Shown here piece after piece: positions 48,198 through 56,048 of a DNA stretch of 64,000 nt (positions are counted from its first letter, which is position 1; each line of letters begins with the position of its first letter). Where the stretch lies: the NCBI RefSeq assembly GCF_007556775.1, contig NZ_CP041742.1, positions 1 through 64,000 of the forward strand, read 5' to 3'. A program made the translations under genes and the position numbers. Source of the DNA: Lysobacter lycopersici. Lineage in GTDB: Bacteria; Pseudomonadota; Gammaproteobacteria; Xanthomonadales; Xanthomonadaceae. A model generated the notes under the pieces. That model saw only the letters and a program-made list of their open reading frames with translations. It was not told the DNA's origin and made no database searches.

Positions 48198-49097
48198 ATG
48201 AAGCGTTTCGCGATTCCCCTGATCCTCGCTGCGGTGTTCGTCGCGGCGCCCGCGCAGGCCAAGCTGCGCGTGTTCGCCTGCGAACCCGAATGGGCTTCGC
48301 TGCTGAACGAGCTGGCCGGCGACAAGATCGACGTCGACGTCGCCACCACCGCGCTGCAGGACGTGCACGTGGTCGAGGCGAAACCGAGCCTGATCGCCAA
48401 GGTGCGCGACGCCGACCTCGCGGTCTGCACCGGCGCGGAACTCGAAGTGGGCTGGCTGCCGCAGCTGATCAAGCAGTCCGGCAACACCAGGATCGCTGGC
48501 GGCGCCGGTTCGTTCCAGGCGGCGATGCAGGTCAAGCGGCTGGAAGTGCCGAGCAGCGTCGATCGCGCCAACGGCGATGTGCATCCGGAAGGCAATCCGC
48601 ATGTCCAGATGGATCCGCGTCGCATCCTCGTGATCGCCAAGGCGCTGGATGCGCGCCTGGTGCAGCTCGATCCGGCGAATGCCGCGACCTACCAGTCCCG
48701 GCTCGCCGACTTCAGCAACCGCTGGCTCGCGGCGATGGTGAAATGGAAGGCCGAAGCCGCGCCGCTGAAGGGCCGCAAGGTCGTCGTCCACCACATCAGC
48801 TGGGTGTACCTGTGGGATTGGCTCGGCATCGACGAAATCGGCGCGCTCGAACCCAAGCCCGCGGTGCCGCCGACCGCCGCGCACATGGCTTCGCTGGTCG
48901 ACATCACCAAGGGGAGCAACACGCTCGCGATCGTGCGTGCCGCCTACCAGGATCCGAAGCCGGCCGACTGGCTGTCCTCGCGCACCGGCGTGCCCGCGGT
49001 GACGCTGCCGTTCACCGTCGGCGGCGATGCGCAGTCCAAGGACCTGTTCGGCCTGTTCGATTCCACCATCGGCAAACTCGTGGCGCTGACCAAATGA
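48198..49097 (+). CDS. Metal ABC transporter substrate-binding protein (ZnuA-like)
   Basis: A periplasmic metal-binding protein of the cluster A-I family, 299 residues, with signal peptide MKRFAIPLILAAVFVAAPAQA. The three histidines of the metal site are recognisable: DVHVVEAKPS, GNPHVQMDPRRIL and VVHHISWVYLWDW. A carboxylate would come from the C-terminal part (VGGDAQSKDLFGLFD). It lacks the histidine-rich loop of E. coli ZnuA. The stop overlaps the permease start (ATGA). Zinc is the likely metal from the neighbouring zur; manganese cannot be excluded. Confidence 0.85.
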   Translation: MKRFAIPLILAAVFVAAPAQAKLRVFACEPEWASLLNELAGDKIDVDVATTALQDVHVVEAKPSLIAKVRDADLAVCTGAELEVGWLPQLIKQSGNTRIAGGAGSFQAAMQVKRLEVPSSVDRANGDVHPEGNPHVQMDPRRILVIAKALDARLVQLDPANAATYQSRLADFSNRWLAAMVKWKAEAAPLKGRKVVVHHISWVYLWDWLGIDEIGALEPKPAVPPTAAHMASLVDITKGSNTLAIVRAAYQDPKPADWLSSRTGVPAVTLPFTVGGDAQSKDLFGLFDSTIGKLVALTK

Positions 49098-49891
49098 CAC
49101 TGAACCTCGAAGGACTCGACGCCGGCATCCTCGGCCCCGCCTGCGCGGCGGGCCTGCTGGTGCTGGCCACGCACGTGCCGCTCGGCAAGCAGGTGTTGTC
49201 GCGCGGCATCATCTTCATCGACCTCGCCATCGCCCAGATCGCAGGTCTCGGCGTGATCCTCGCGCAGGCGATCGGCGTGGACGAACACGGTTTCGGTGCG
49301 CAGTTCGCGGCCGCGGCCGCTGCGCTGCTCGGCGCCGGCCTGCTGGCCTGGACCGACAAGCGCTGGCCGGAACGCCAGGAACCGCTGATCGGCACGCTGT
49401 TCGTGCTCGCCGCGACCGGCGGACTGCTGCTGCTCGCGAACAATCCGCAGGGTGGGGAGCACCTCAAGGACTTGCTGGTCGGGCAGATCCTGTGGGTGAA
49501 CTACGTGCAGCTGATCCCGGTGCTGATTCTCTCGGCCGCGATCCTCGGCCTGATGTGGTGGCGGCGCGGGCGTTTCGGCGGGCTGTGGTTCTACGGCCTG
49601 TTCGCGCTGGCGATCACCGCCTCGGTGCAACTGGTCGGCGTGTACCTGGTGTTCGCCAGCCTGATCGTTCCGGCACTCGCGACCATCGGCATGTCCGGAC
49701 GAAAGGGCCTCGTCGCGGCCTACGCCATCGGTGCGCTCGGCTACGTCGGCGGGCTGGTGCTGTCGGCGGTGTTCGATCTGCCCAGTGGCGCGCTGATCGT
49801 GTGGACGCTGGCCGGTTTCGCGCTGCTGGCGCAGGCCTTACCGGCACTGCGCCGCGGGCGCTCGCCCGCATTGGCGGCGGAGGCAGCCTGA
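49094..49891 (+). CDS. Metal ABC transporter permease (ZnuB-like)
   Basis: A 265-residue membrane permease of the ABC-3 group with about eight hydrophobic segments. It includes LSRGIIFIDLAIAQIAGLGV, the loop that contacts the ATPase in such permeases, and SVQLVGVYLVFASLIVPALAT. It overlaps the binding-protein gene by 4 bases. An ABC ATPase gene, znuC, is not present up- or downstream in this locus. The next gene on the same strand is a MerC-family gene after 58 bases. Confidence 0.85.
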   Translation: MTLNLEGLDAGILGPACAAGLLVLATHVPLGKQVLSRGIIFIDLAIAQIAGLGVILAQAIGVDEHGFGAQFAAAAAALLGAGLLAWTDKRWPERQEPLIGTLFVLAATGGLLLLANNPQGGEHLKDLLVGQILWVNYVQLIPVLILSAAILGLMWWRRGRFGGLWFYGLFALAITASVQLVGVYLVFASLIVPALATIGMSGRKGLVAAYAIGALGYVGGLVLSAVFDLPSGALIVWTLAGFALLAQALPALRRGRSPALAAEAA

Positions 49892-49933
49892 CATGGCGCG
49901 CGCTGCGAACGTTCATGGGCTCGCGGGCGCTGG

Positions 49934-49950
49934 TCGTTACAATGTAACGA
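49934..49950. promoter_or_regulatory. Perfect palindrome overlapping the merC-like start codon
   Basis: TCGTTAC-AAT-GTAACGA is a 17-base perfect palindrome whose last base is the A of the ATG at 49950. The GTTACAATGTAAC core agrees at 10 of 12 positions with the Zur core GTTATA-N-TATAAC. It could be an operator that blocks transcription or translation initiation. Confidence 0.5.
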
Positions 49951-50378
49951 TGAAGCCGGATCCACGCCCCGAAGGCAAGCCGCCCAGCGCGCTGCTCGAC
50001 CGCATCGGCGCGACCGGTTCGCTGGTCTGCGCCGTGCACTGTGCGTTGCTGCCGCTGCTGATCGCACTGCTGCCCTCGCTTGGCATCGCCGCGTGGCTGG
50101 GCGACGATTTCGAACGCGGCTTCGTCATCTTTGCGACCCTGTTCGGCCTCGCCATCCTCGCCTGGAGCTACCGTCGCCACCGCACCCTGCGTGCGCTCGC
50201 ACTGTTGCTGCCGGGGCTCGTGGCGCTGTGGGCCGGGATTCTGGTCGCGCCGCTGCACCACTCGTTGGTGCCGCATGCGCTGGTGATGACCCTGGGCGGC
50301 ACCCTGGTCGGCCTCGCGCACCTCGCCAACCTGCGCCTCAACCACGGGCACGTGCACGACGCCTCGTGCGTCCATTGA
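49950..50378 (+). CDS. MerC-family membrane protein
   Basis: A 142-residue membrane protein of the MerC group, which in mercury operons moves metal ions inward. It has about four hydrophobic segments. The first carries GATGSLVCAVHCALLPLLI, with a C-x3-C cysteine pair characteristic of MerC-like proteins, and the C-terminus is histidine-rich (HGHVHDASCVH). Zinc-linked MerC proteins are known beside Zur-controlled genes, and the palindrome at its start supports this here. Function and metal are inferred. Confidence 0.78.
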   Translation: MKPDPRPEGKPPSALLDRIGATGSLVCAVHCALLPLLIALLPSLGIAAWLGDDFERGFVIFATLFGLAILAWSYRRHRTLRALALLLPGLVALWAGILVAPLHHSLVPHALVMTLGGTLVGLAHLANLRLNHGHVHDASCVH

Positions 50379-50469
50379 TGCCCCTCCCCGCGTTACTCGC
50401 GCCATCCATGGCGCTCGCCCTGCGGGCCAGCTTCGCTGTTCTCGGGCGCTCCTGCGCCCGTGATCGGCA

Positions 50470-50495
50470 CCCTCTCCCTGCTCGCGGGGAGAGGG
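50470..50495. repeat. CCCTCTCCC hairpin repeat
   Basis: CCCTCTCCC and GGGAGAGGG form a perfect 9-bp stem with an 8-base loop (TGCTCGCG). The unit CCCTCTCCC-loop-GGGGAGAGGG is a widespread intergenic palindrome in pseudomonads and xanthomonads. It lies between the merC-like gene and the THX gene; the 211-base spacer holds no gene. Confidence 0.6.
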
Positions 50496-50512
50496 AAAAG
50501 CCAGCTTGGTGC

Positions 50513-50518
50513 TAGAAT
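50513..50518 (+). promoter_or_regulatory. -10-like element upstream of the THX gene
   Basis: GCTAGAATCCGCGGCC contains TAGAAT, one mismatch from TATAAT, followed by a GC-rich stretch like the one at 37973. No convincing -35 hexamer is present 17 bases upstream. Confidence 0.4.
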
Positions 50519-50589
50519 CCGCGGCCTCGCGCGCGACGCGATCCACGCTTCAAAACAATACATTCTCGAATCGGTTCAGGAGCAACACG

Positions 50590-50781
50590 ATGGGCAAGGG
50601 CGACCGCAAGACGGCCAAAGGCAAGCGCTATTCCTCCAGCTACGGCAACGCCCGTCCGAAGGCCGCGGCCAAGGCCGCCGGCACGGTGAAGGCGCCGGTC
50701 GCGAAGAAGGCCGCCACCAAGACCGTGGCCAAGGCTCCGGCGAAGAAGGCCGTGGCGAAGAAGGCCGCCGCGAAGGAGTAA
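50590..50781 (+). CDS. 30S ribosomal protein THX-like with histone-like tail
   Basis: A 63-residue, very basic protein. The first 25 residues (MGKGDRKTAKGKRYSSSYGN, then ARPKA) match the THX family, small proteins that bind in the 30S head of Thermus and its homologues. The rest is a lysine/alanine/proline repeat tail (KAPVAKKAATKT, KAPAKKAVAKKAAAKE) like those of bacterial histone H1-like proteins. The ATG at 50590 follows an AGGAGCAACACG site. A terminator ends the gene. The fusion of a THX core with a histone-like tail is what I see; its role is unknown. Confidence 0.72.
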   Translation: MGKGDRKTAKGKRYSSSYGNARPKAAAKAAGTVKAPVAKKAATKTVAKAPAKKAVAKKAAAKE

Positions 50782-50808
50782 TCCTGCCGCGCCGTCCGTT
50801 CGCGAAAA

Positions 50809-50831
50809 GCCCCGCCGATGCGGGGCTTTTT
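50809..50831 (+). terminator. Rho-independent terminator of the THX gene
   Basis: GCCCCGC-CGAT-GCGGGGC is a 7-bp stem with TTTTT behind it and AAAA in front. It also faces the minus-strand hutI gene, which ends 12 bases later. Confidence 0.88.
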
Positions 50832-50842
50832 CGTTACCGGTA

Positions 50843-52057
50843 TCAGGCGATTCGTTTCCCGCCCGCGAACACGCCGTCGGCGAGGTTTCCGCCCAGCCAG
50901 TAGCACAGCTCCGCCGGACGACGGATCCGCCAATGCACGAAATCCGCGCGCATGCCCACGCGGAGCACGCCGCGGTCGCGCAGGCCCAGCGCCTTCGCCG
51001 CATCGGTCGTCGCGCCGCGCAGCGATTCCTCGGGCGTCAGCTTGAAATGCGTGCAGGCCAGTTGCATCGCCTGCCGCAGCGATTGCAATGGCGAAGTGCC
51101 CGGGTTGCAGTCCGTGGCCACTGCCATCGGCACGCCATGCGCGCGCAACAGGTCGAGTGGAGGAAGTTTCGTTTCGCGCAGCACGTGGAACGCGCCCGGT
51201 AGCAGCACCGCGACGGTGCCGCGTTCGGCCATCGCGCGCACGCCATCTTCGGAGGTGTGCTCGATGTGGTCGGCCGAAAGCCCGTCGAATCCCGCCGCCA
51301 GCGCCGCGCCGCCGAGGTCGCTGAGCTGGTCGGCGTGCAGTTTCACTGGCAGGTCCAGCGCGCGCGCGGCCTCGAACATGTGCAGTGTCTGCGCCGGCGA
51401 GAAACCGATGCCTTCGCAGAATGCATCGACCGCGTCGACCAGGCCTTCGGCGTGCAATCGCGGCAGCCACTCGATCGCCGCGTCGATGTAGCCATCGGCG
51501 TTGCCGGCGAATTCCGGAGGCAAGGCATGTGCGGCGAGATACGTGGTGCGGATGCCGACGCCGAGTTCCTCGCCGATGCGGCGCGCGACGCGCAGCATCT
51601 TGCGCTCGTTGTCGAAATCGAGGCCGTAGCCCGACTTGATTTCCAGCGTGGTCGCGCCATCGGCGATCAGCGCTTTCGCGCGCGGCAGCGATTCGGCCAG
51701 CAGCGCGTCTTCGCCCGCTTCGCGCACCGCACGCACGGTCGAAAGAATGCCGCCGCCAGCGCGCGCGATCTCTTCATAGCTCGCGCCCTGCAGTCGGTGT
51801 TCGAATTCCGCCGCGCGGTCGCCGGCGAACACCAGGTGGGTGTGGCAATCGACCAGGCCGGGCGCGATCACGCCGCCGTCGAAGCGGCGCACTTCGGCCG
51901 CGGCCGATTCCAGCGCGGGATCGTGCGGGCCGAGGTAGGCGATGCCGCCGTCTTTCCACGCAAGAGCGGCGTTTTCGACGATGCCGTAGCCCGCGTCCGC
52001 GTCCAGCGTCGCCAGGGTCGCGCCGACCGCGATGCCGTCGAATCGTGGAGCGCTCAC
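50843..52057 (-). CDS. hutI: Imidazolonepropionase
   Basis: HutI hydrolyses imidazolonepropionate to N-formimino-glutamate in histidine breakdown. The GTG at 52057 gives 404 residues. Metal and catalytic residues are in APGLVDCHTHLVFAGDRAAE, the TTLEIKSGYGLDFDNERKML region, KLHADQLSDLGG, SADHIEHTSEDG and ATDCNPGTSP. It overlaps clcA by 4 bases (GTGA), so it is translated with the chloride-channel gene. hutF and hutU lie nearby on the plus strand. Confidence 0.94.
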   Translation of the reverse strand: MSAPRFDGIAVGATLATLDADAGYGIVENAALAWKDGGIAYLGPHDPALESAAAEVRRFDGGVIAPGLVDCHTHLVFAGDRAAEFEHRLQGASYEEIARAGGGILSTVRAVREAGEDALLAESLPRAKALIADGATTLEIKSGYGLDFDNERKMLRVARRIGEELGVGIRTTYLAAHALPPEFAGNADGYIDAAIEWLPRLHAEGLVDAVDAFCEGIGFSPAQTLHMFEAARALDLPVKLHADQLSDLGGAALAAGFDGLSADHIEHTSEDGVRAMAERGTVAVLLPGAFHVLRETKLPPLDLLRAHGVPMAVATDCNPGTSPLQSLRQAMQLACTHFKLTPEESLRGATTDAAKALGLRDRGVLRVGMRADFVHWRIRRPAELCYWLGGNLADGVFAGGKRIA

Positions 52058-53376
52058 GCGGCTTCCCCCGGTGGCTTCGATGGTTGCGGCAACAGGCGTT
52101 GCGCCAGCGCCTTGTACACCGGCGTGCGGCAGACCAGCGCGGATGCGCCGCGCGCGATCAGCACGGTGGCGAGGATCGGCAAGAGCATGCCGTCGCTGTT
52201 GGTGAGTTCCATCGAGATCACCGCCGAGGTCAATGGCGCCTGGGTCACGCCGGTGAGGTAGCCGCACATGCCGAGCAGGACGATGGCATTGGCCGGGGCC
52301 TCCGGCATCAGCGTGGCGATGTCGTTGCCGAGTCCCGCGCCGACCGCGAGCGCGGGCGAGAACAGGCCGCCGGGAATGCCGGCGAGGTAGGAGGCGAGGT
52401 TGGCGACGAACTTGACGATGCCGAATTCGTGGCCGACCACCGCATGGCCCTGCACCAGGCTGCGCGCCTGTTCGTAACCGGTGCCGAACGCGCCCGGGCC
52501 GAAGGCAATGCCGAGGCCCGCGAGCAGCAGCCCGCAGCCCATGGCGAACAGCACCGGGTGTCCGCCGCGCAAGGTTCCCAGCCAGCGCGGCTTGCCCTCC
52601 ACTGCCGCGAGCAGCAGGCGACTGAACACGCCGCCAGCAAGGCCGCAGGCGATGCCGCACGCCAGCACCGCCAGCCAGGCCTGGCGCAAGGGCAGGGCAA
52701 TTTCGACGCGACCGAAATAGGTGTAGCTGCCGAGCAACGCGAGCGACACCACGCCGCCTACGATCACGGAAGTGAGCAACGTGCCGGAGAAACGATGCTC
52801 GAACGCGCCGCCGAGTTCCTCGATGGCGAACACCACGCCGGCGAGCGGGGCATTGAACGCCGCCGCGATGCCGGCCGCGCCGCCGGCGAGCAGCAACCGG
52901 CGCGCCTGCACGTCGCCGCGCAGGCCGAACCGGCGGCCGATGGCGAGCATGACGCCGGCACCGACGTGCACGGTCGGGCCTTCGCGGCCGATCGAGGCGC
53001 CGCCGAGCAGGCCGGCCACAGTCAGGCCGAGTTTCGCCAGCGAGACCTTCAACGACAGGTGGCGTTGGCGCTCCGCCTCCGGCGTGCGCAGCGCCGCGAT
53101 CACCTGCGGGATGCCGCTGCCGCGCGTGGATTCGAGTCCGCGCGTGGTGATCCACGCCAGCAACGCGAACATGCCCGGCGTGAGCAGCAGCGCCCACCAC
53201 GGCGAGAATGCGATGACGCGCTTGAACAGGGAGAAGGCGAGGTCGCTGGCGCGGGCGAAGGCGATGGCCGCGAGCGCCACCGCGATCGCGCCGCCCCAGA
53301 GCACGGCGCGGCGCTTCCATATGTCCGGGGACAGCAGGGCGCCGAGGCCGGCTTCTTGCTCGTCGTGCGTCGCCAT
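52054..53376 (-). CDS. CLC chloride channel/antiporter
   Basis: A CLC-family membrane protein of 440 residues from the ATG at 53376 (an earlier in-frame ATG at 53445 is rejected). The signature sequences are GSGIPQVIAALR, GREGPTVHVGAGVMLAIG and GGLFSPALAVGAG. The gating glutamate is in GREGP, and the internal proton glutamate is in FAIEELGG, so it is likely a chloride/proton antiporter and not a passive channel. Its gene overlaps hutI on the same strand. The link to histidine degradation is positional only. Confidence 0.93.
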   Translation of the reverse strand: MATHDEQEAGLGALLSPDIWKRRAVLWGGAIAVALAAIAFARASDLAFSLFKRVIAFSPWWALLLTPGMFALLAWITTRGLESTRGSGIPQVIAALRTPEAERQRHLSLKVSLAKLGLTVAGLLGGASIGREGPTVHVGAGVMLAIGRRFGLRGDVQARRLLLAGGAAGIAAAFNAPLAGVVFAIEELGGAFEHRFSGTLLTSVIVGGVVSLALLGSYTYFGRVEIALPLRQAWLAVLACGIACGLAGGVFSRLLLAAVEGKPRWLGTLRGGHPVLFAMGCGLLLAGLGIAFGPGAFGTGYEQARSLVQGHAVVGHEFGIVKFVANLASYLAGIPGGLFSPALAVGAGLGNDIATLMPEAPANAIVLLGMCGYLTGVTQAPLTSAVISMELTNSDGMLLPILATVLIARGASALVCRTPVYKALAQRLLPQPSKPPGEAA

Positions 53377-53426
53377 CGCCGCATTCTCGCATGCCCGCCG
53401 CGGCCGGGCTCGGGCAGAATGGCGCC

Positions 53427-54659
53427 ATGTCCGCATCGAACGCACCCGACGACGCCCGCTGGCGCCTGCCCGGCATCGCCAACCTGCATTCGCACGCCTT
53501 CCAGCGCGCGATGGCGGGCATGGCCGAACGCCAGGGCGATCCGAACGACTCGTTCTGGACCTGGCGCGAAGCCATGTACCGCATCGCCGCGCGCTTCGAT
53601 CCGGAATCGCTGCATGCGGTCGCGGCGCAGCTGTACGCGGAAATGCTCGAGGCCGGCTACACCCGCGTCTGCGAATTCCATTACCTGCACCACGCGCCCG
53701 ACGGCAAGCCGTATGAGGATCCCGCGGCCATGTCGAACGCGCTGGTGCGCGCCGCGCGCGACACCGGCATCCGCATGACGTTGTTGCCGGTGCTGTACAT
53801 GACCGGCGGTTTCGACGGGCGCCCGCTGTCCGCGCGGCAGCGGCGCTTCGGTTTCGACGTCGACGGCTATCTGCGCCTGTTCGAATCGCTGCGCGCGCCG
53901 GAGGACGACATGCTGCGCGTCGGCTGCGCGCTGCACAGCCTGCGTGCGGTGCCGGCGGGCGCGATGCGCGAAGTGCTCGATGCGCTGCCGCAAAACGCGC
54001 CGGTGCACATCCACATCGCCGAACAGATCGGCGAAGTGCAGGACTCGCTCGCGTTGCGTGGCGCGCGCCCGGTCGAATGGCTGCTGGCGAACGCGAACGT
54101 CGACGAACGCTGGACGCTGGTCCACGCGACCCACCTCGACGATGGCGAAATCGCCGGCATCGCGCGCAGCGGCGCCACCGTCGCGCTATGCCCGACCACC
54201 GAAGCCAACCTCGGCGACGGCCTGTTCCCGATGCGCGATTTTCTCGCCGCGAACGGCCGCTGGGGCATCGGTTCGGATTCTCACATCTCGGTATCGCCGG
54301 TCGAGGAACTGCGCTGGCTCGAATACGGCCAGCGCCTGCTCAGCCGGCATCGCAACGTGATCGCCGATGCCGGCGAACCCAGTGTCGGCGCGATCCTGCT
54401 TCGCGGCGTCGCGGAAAGTCGCGCCAGTGCGACCGGTTTCGACGACGGCGACGACGAATGGCTGCTGCTCGATGCCGATGCGCCGCAGTTCGCCGGCGCG
54501 ACCGACGCCGACATCGCGGATCGCTGGATCTTCAGCGGCAACCGGCCGCTGGTGCGCGAAGTGCGGATTGGCGATGAATTGCTGGTCGCCGATGGCCGCC
54601 ACCGCGATCGCGATGCGATCGCGAAGCATTATCGCGAGGCCATTTCGAAATTGCTGTAG
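53427..54659 (+). CDS. hutF: Formimidoylglutamate deiminase
   Basis: HutF deaminates N-formimino-glutamate to formylglutamate, in the Pseudomonas/Xanthomonas histidine pathway. The 410 residues carry IANLHSHAFQRAMAGMAE, the metal ligands in VHIHIAEQIGEV and VHATHLDDGEI, and GIGSDSHISVSPVEELRWLE. Compared with P. aeruginosa HutF (about 453 residues) the first ~35 residues are missing; only 18 residues precede NLHSHAFQ. The start is ATG 53427. Its stop is inside a repeat arm. hutG and hutH are not in the window. Confidence 0.9.
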   Translation: MSASNAPDDARWRLPGIANLHSHAFQRAMAGMAERQGDPNDSFWTWREAMYRIAARFDPESLHAVAAQLYAEMLEAGYTRVCEFHYLHHAPDGKPYEDPAAMSNALVRAARDTGIRMTLLPVLYMTGGFDGRPLSARQRRFGFDVDGYLRLFESLRAPEDDMLRVGCALHSLRAVPAGAMREVLDALPQNAPVHIHIAEQIGEVQDSLALRGARPVEWLLANANVDERWTLVHATHLDDGEIAGIARSGATVALCPTTEANLGDGLFPMRDFLAANGRWGIGSDSHISVSPVEELRWLEYGQRLLSRHRNVIADAGEPSVGAILLRGVAESRASATGFDDGDDEWLLLDADAPQFAGATDADIADRWIFSGNRPLVREVRIGDELLVADGRHRDRDAIAKHYREAISKLL

Positions 54660-54726
54660 GAGCGCCCTTCAGGGCGCGATTCGCGGGCGCGATATTCCAC
54701 GGTCGCGCCCAAATGGGCGCTCCTAC
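54656..54726. repeat. Paired GTAGGAGCGCCC element between convergent genes
   Basis: Two inverted arms of a 71-base element. The left reads GTAGGAGCGCCC-TTCA-GGGCGC, the right GCGCCC-AAAT-GGGCGCTCCTAC. Each arm forms its own 6-bp hairpin. The TAG of the left arm is the hutF stop, and the TAG of the right arm on the other strand is the stop of the pyrophosphatase-like gene. Confidence 0.8.
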
Positions 54727-55958
54727 CGGCTTAACGCCGGCAACAACGGCGCGATGTCGCCGTCGTTCGGCAACGCGGGCACGCCGAGCAGGCGCGTGAG
54801 CAACGGATACACGTCGACGTTGTCGAACGGCGGCAATTCCACGCCGCGGCGGAAGTCCGGGCCTTCGGCGACGAAGGTCGCGTGCATCGAAGGCGATTCC
54901 GGCGCATAGCCGTGTTCGCCCTTCACCGGCTGGGCGAAGGGCTTGTCGCCATGCAGTTCCAGCAGCCAGCCTTCGTCGGCCTGGCAGACGATGGCGGGGA
55001 TGCGCGGGTTGCTGCCGTAATGCCAGGCGGGCGGCAGCGATTCGCGCCGCCAGCATTCGGAATGGTCGTGGCGCCCGACCAGCTTCATCGCTTCCGCTTC
55101 ATGGCCGGCGCGCGGCGCGACCAGCACGATCGGGCCATCGTCCTGGATGTCGATGGCATCGGCCGGGACGATGTCGTCGAGGTAGCGGATGTTGCCGTTC
55201 GCGACGTCGGCCATGCCGTGGTCGGAGACGACGACGAGGTCGATGCGCTGTCTGCCGGAACGCGCGGCGATGCCCGCGCGCAGTTTCGCCAATCCATCGT
55301 CCACGGCGCGTTCGGCGGCGATCGCGTCCGGGCAATGCGCGCCGCACTGGTGCGCGGCGACATCGTACTGGTCGAAGTAGGCGGCGATGAAGCGCGGGCG
55401 CTTCGCGACGGGCTGGTCCAGCCAGTCCAGCACCTGTTGCACGCGCGCGTCCACCGTCATGGTCTTGTCGAACGGGAGCCATTGCGACGGGCGTTCGCCG
55501 TGGATTTCGACCGCGGACCCGGGCCAGAACAGCACCGCCGTCGGCGTGCCCTCGCGTTCCATCGTCGCCCACAGCGGTTCGCCGCCCGACCACCACTGCG
55601 CATCGACCGTGTCGTATTGCTTGGAAACGAAACTGCCGAGTTCCGCGTCGCGCATCTGGTTGTGGACCACGCCGTGGTGGTCCGGGCGCAGGCCGGTGAC
55701 CAGCGTGTAGTGGTTCGGGAAGGTGAGCGTCGGGTAGGACGGGTTCATCCAGCGCGCGTGCACGCCGTTCGCGGCGATGGCGTCGAGCGCCGGCATGTCG
55801 CCGCCGCCCAATGCATCGGCGCGCAGCGCGTCGATCGACACCAGCACGATCGTCGTTTTTTGCGACGCGGGCGAGGGCGCGGTACGCAGGCCGGCGCAGC
55901 CGGCGAGCAGGGAAACGAGAAGGAGGATTGTCGCGGCTTGGCGTATTCGCATGCGCAT
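54723..55958 (-). CDS. Nucleotide pyrophosphatase/phosphodiesterase-family lipoprotein
   Basis: An alkaline-phosphatase-superfamily enzyme of the NPP type. The ATG at 55958 gives 411 residues with lipobox SLLAGC, so it is a lipoprotein of the cell envelope. The metal and nucleophile sites are in VLVSIDALRAD, the nucleophile threonine in SYPTLTFPNHYTLVTGLRPD, YFDQYDVAAHQCG, VVSDHGMADV and GEHGYAPESP. NPP enzymes hydrolyse pyrophosphate or phosphodiester bonds; the substrate here is unknown. It is convergent with hutF. Confidence 0.9.
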   Translation of the reverse strand: MRMRIRQAATILLLVSLLAGCAGLRTAPSPASQKTTIVLVSIDALRADALGGGDMPALDAIAANGVHARWMNPSYPTLTFPNHYTLVTGLRPDHHGVVHNQMRDAELGSFVSKQYDTVDAQWWSGGEPLWATMEREGTPTAVLFWPGSAVEIHGERPSQWLPFDKTMTVDARVQQVLDWLDQPVAKRPRFIAAYFDQYDVAAHQCGAHCPDAIAAERAVDDGLAKLRAGIAARSGRQRIDLVVVSDHGMADVANGNIRYLDDIVPADAIDIQDDGPIVLVAPRAGHEAEAMKLVGRHDHSECWRRESLPPAWHYGSNPRIPAIVCQADEGWLLELHGDKPFAQPVKGEHGYAPESPSMHATFVAEGPDFRRGVELPPFDNVDVYPLLTRLLGVPALPNDGDIAPLLPALSR

Positions 55959-56048
55959 ACCCAATGTTAGCCGCAAGCCGTGGCCATCGACGCATGCGGG
56001 AAGGCATAGTGCGGGCGACGCCCTTCAGACCGCCATGCCGGGGATTCC

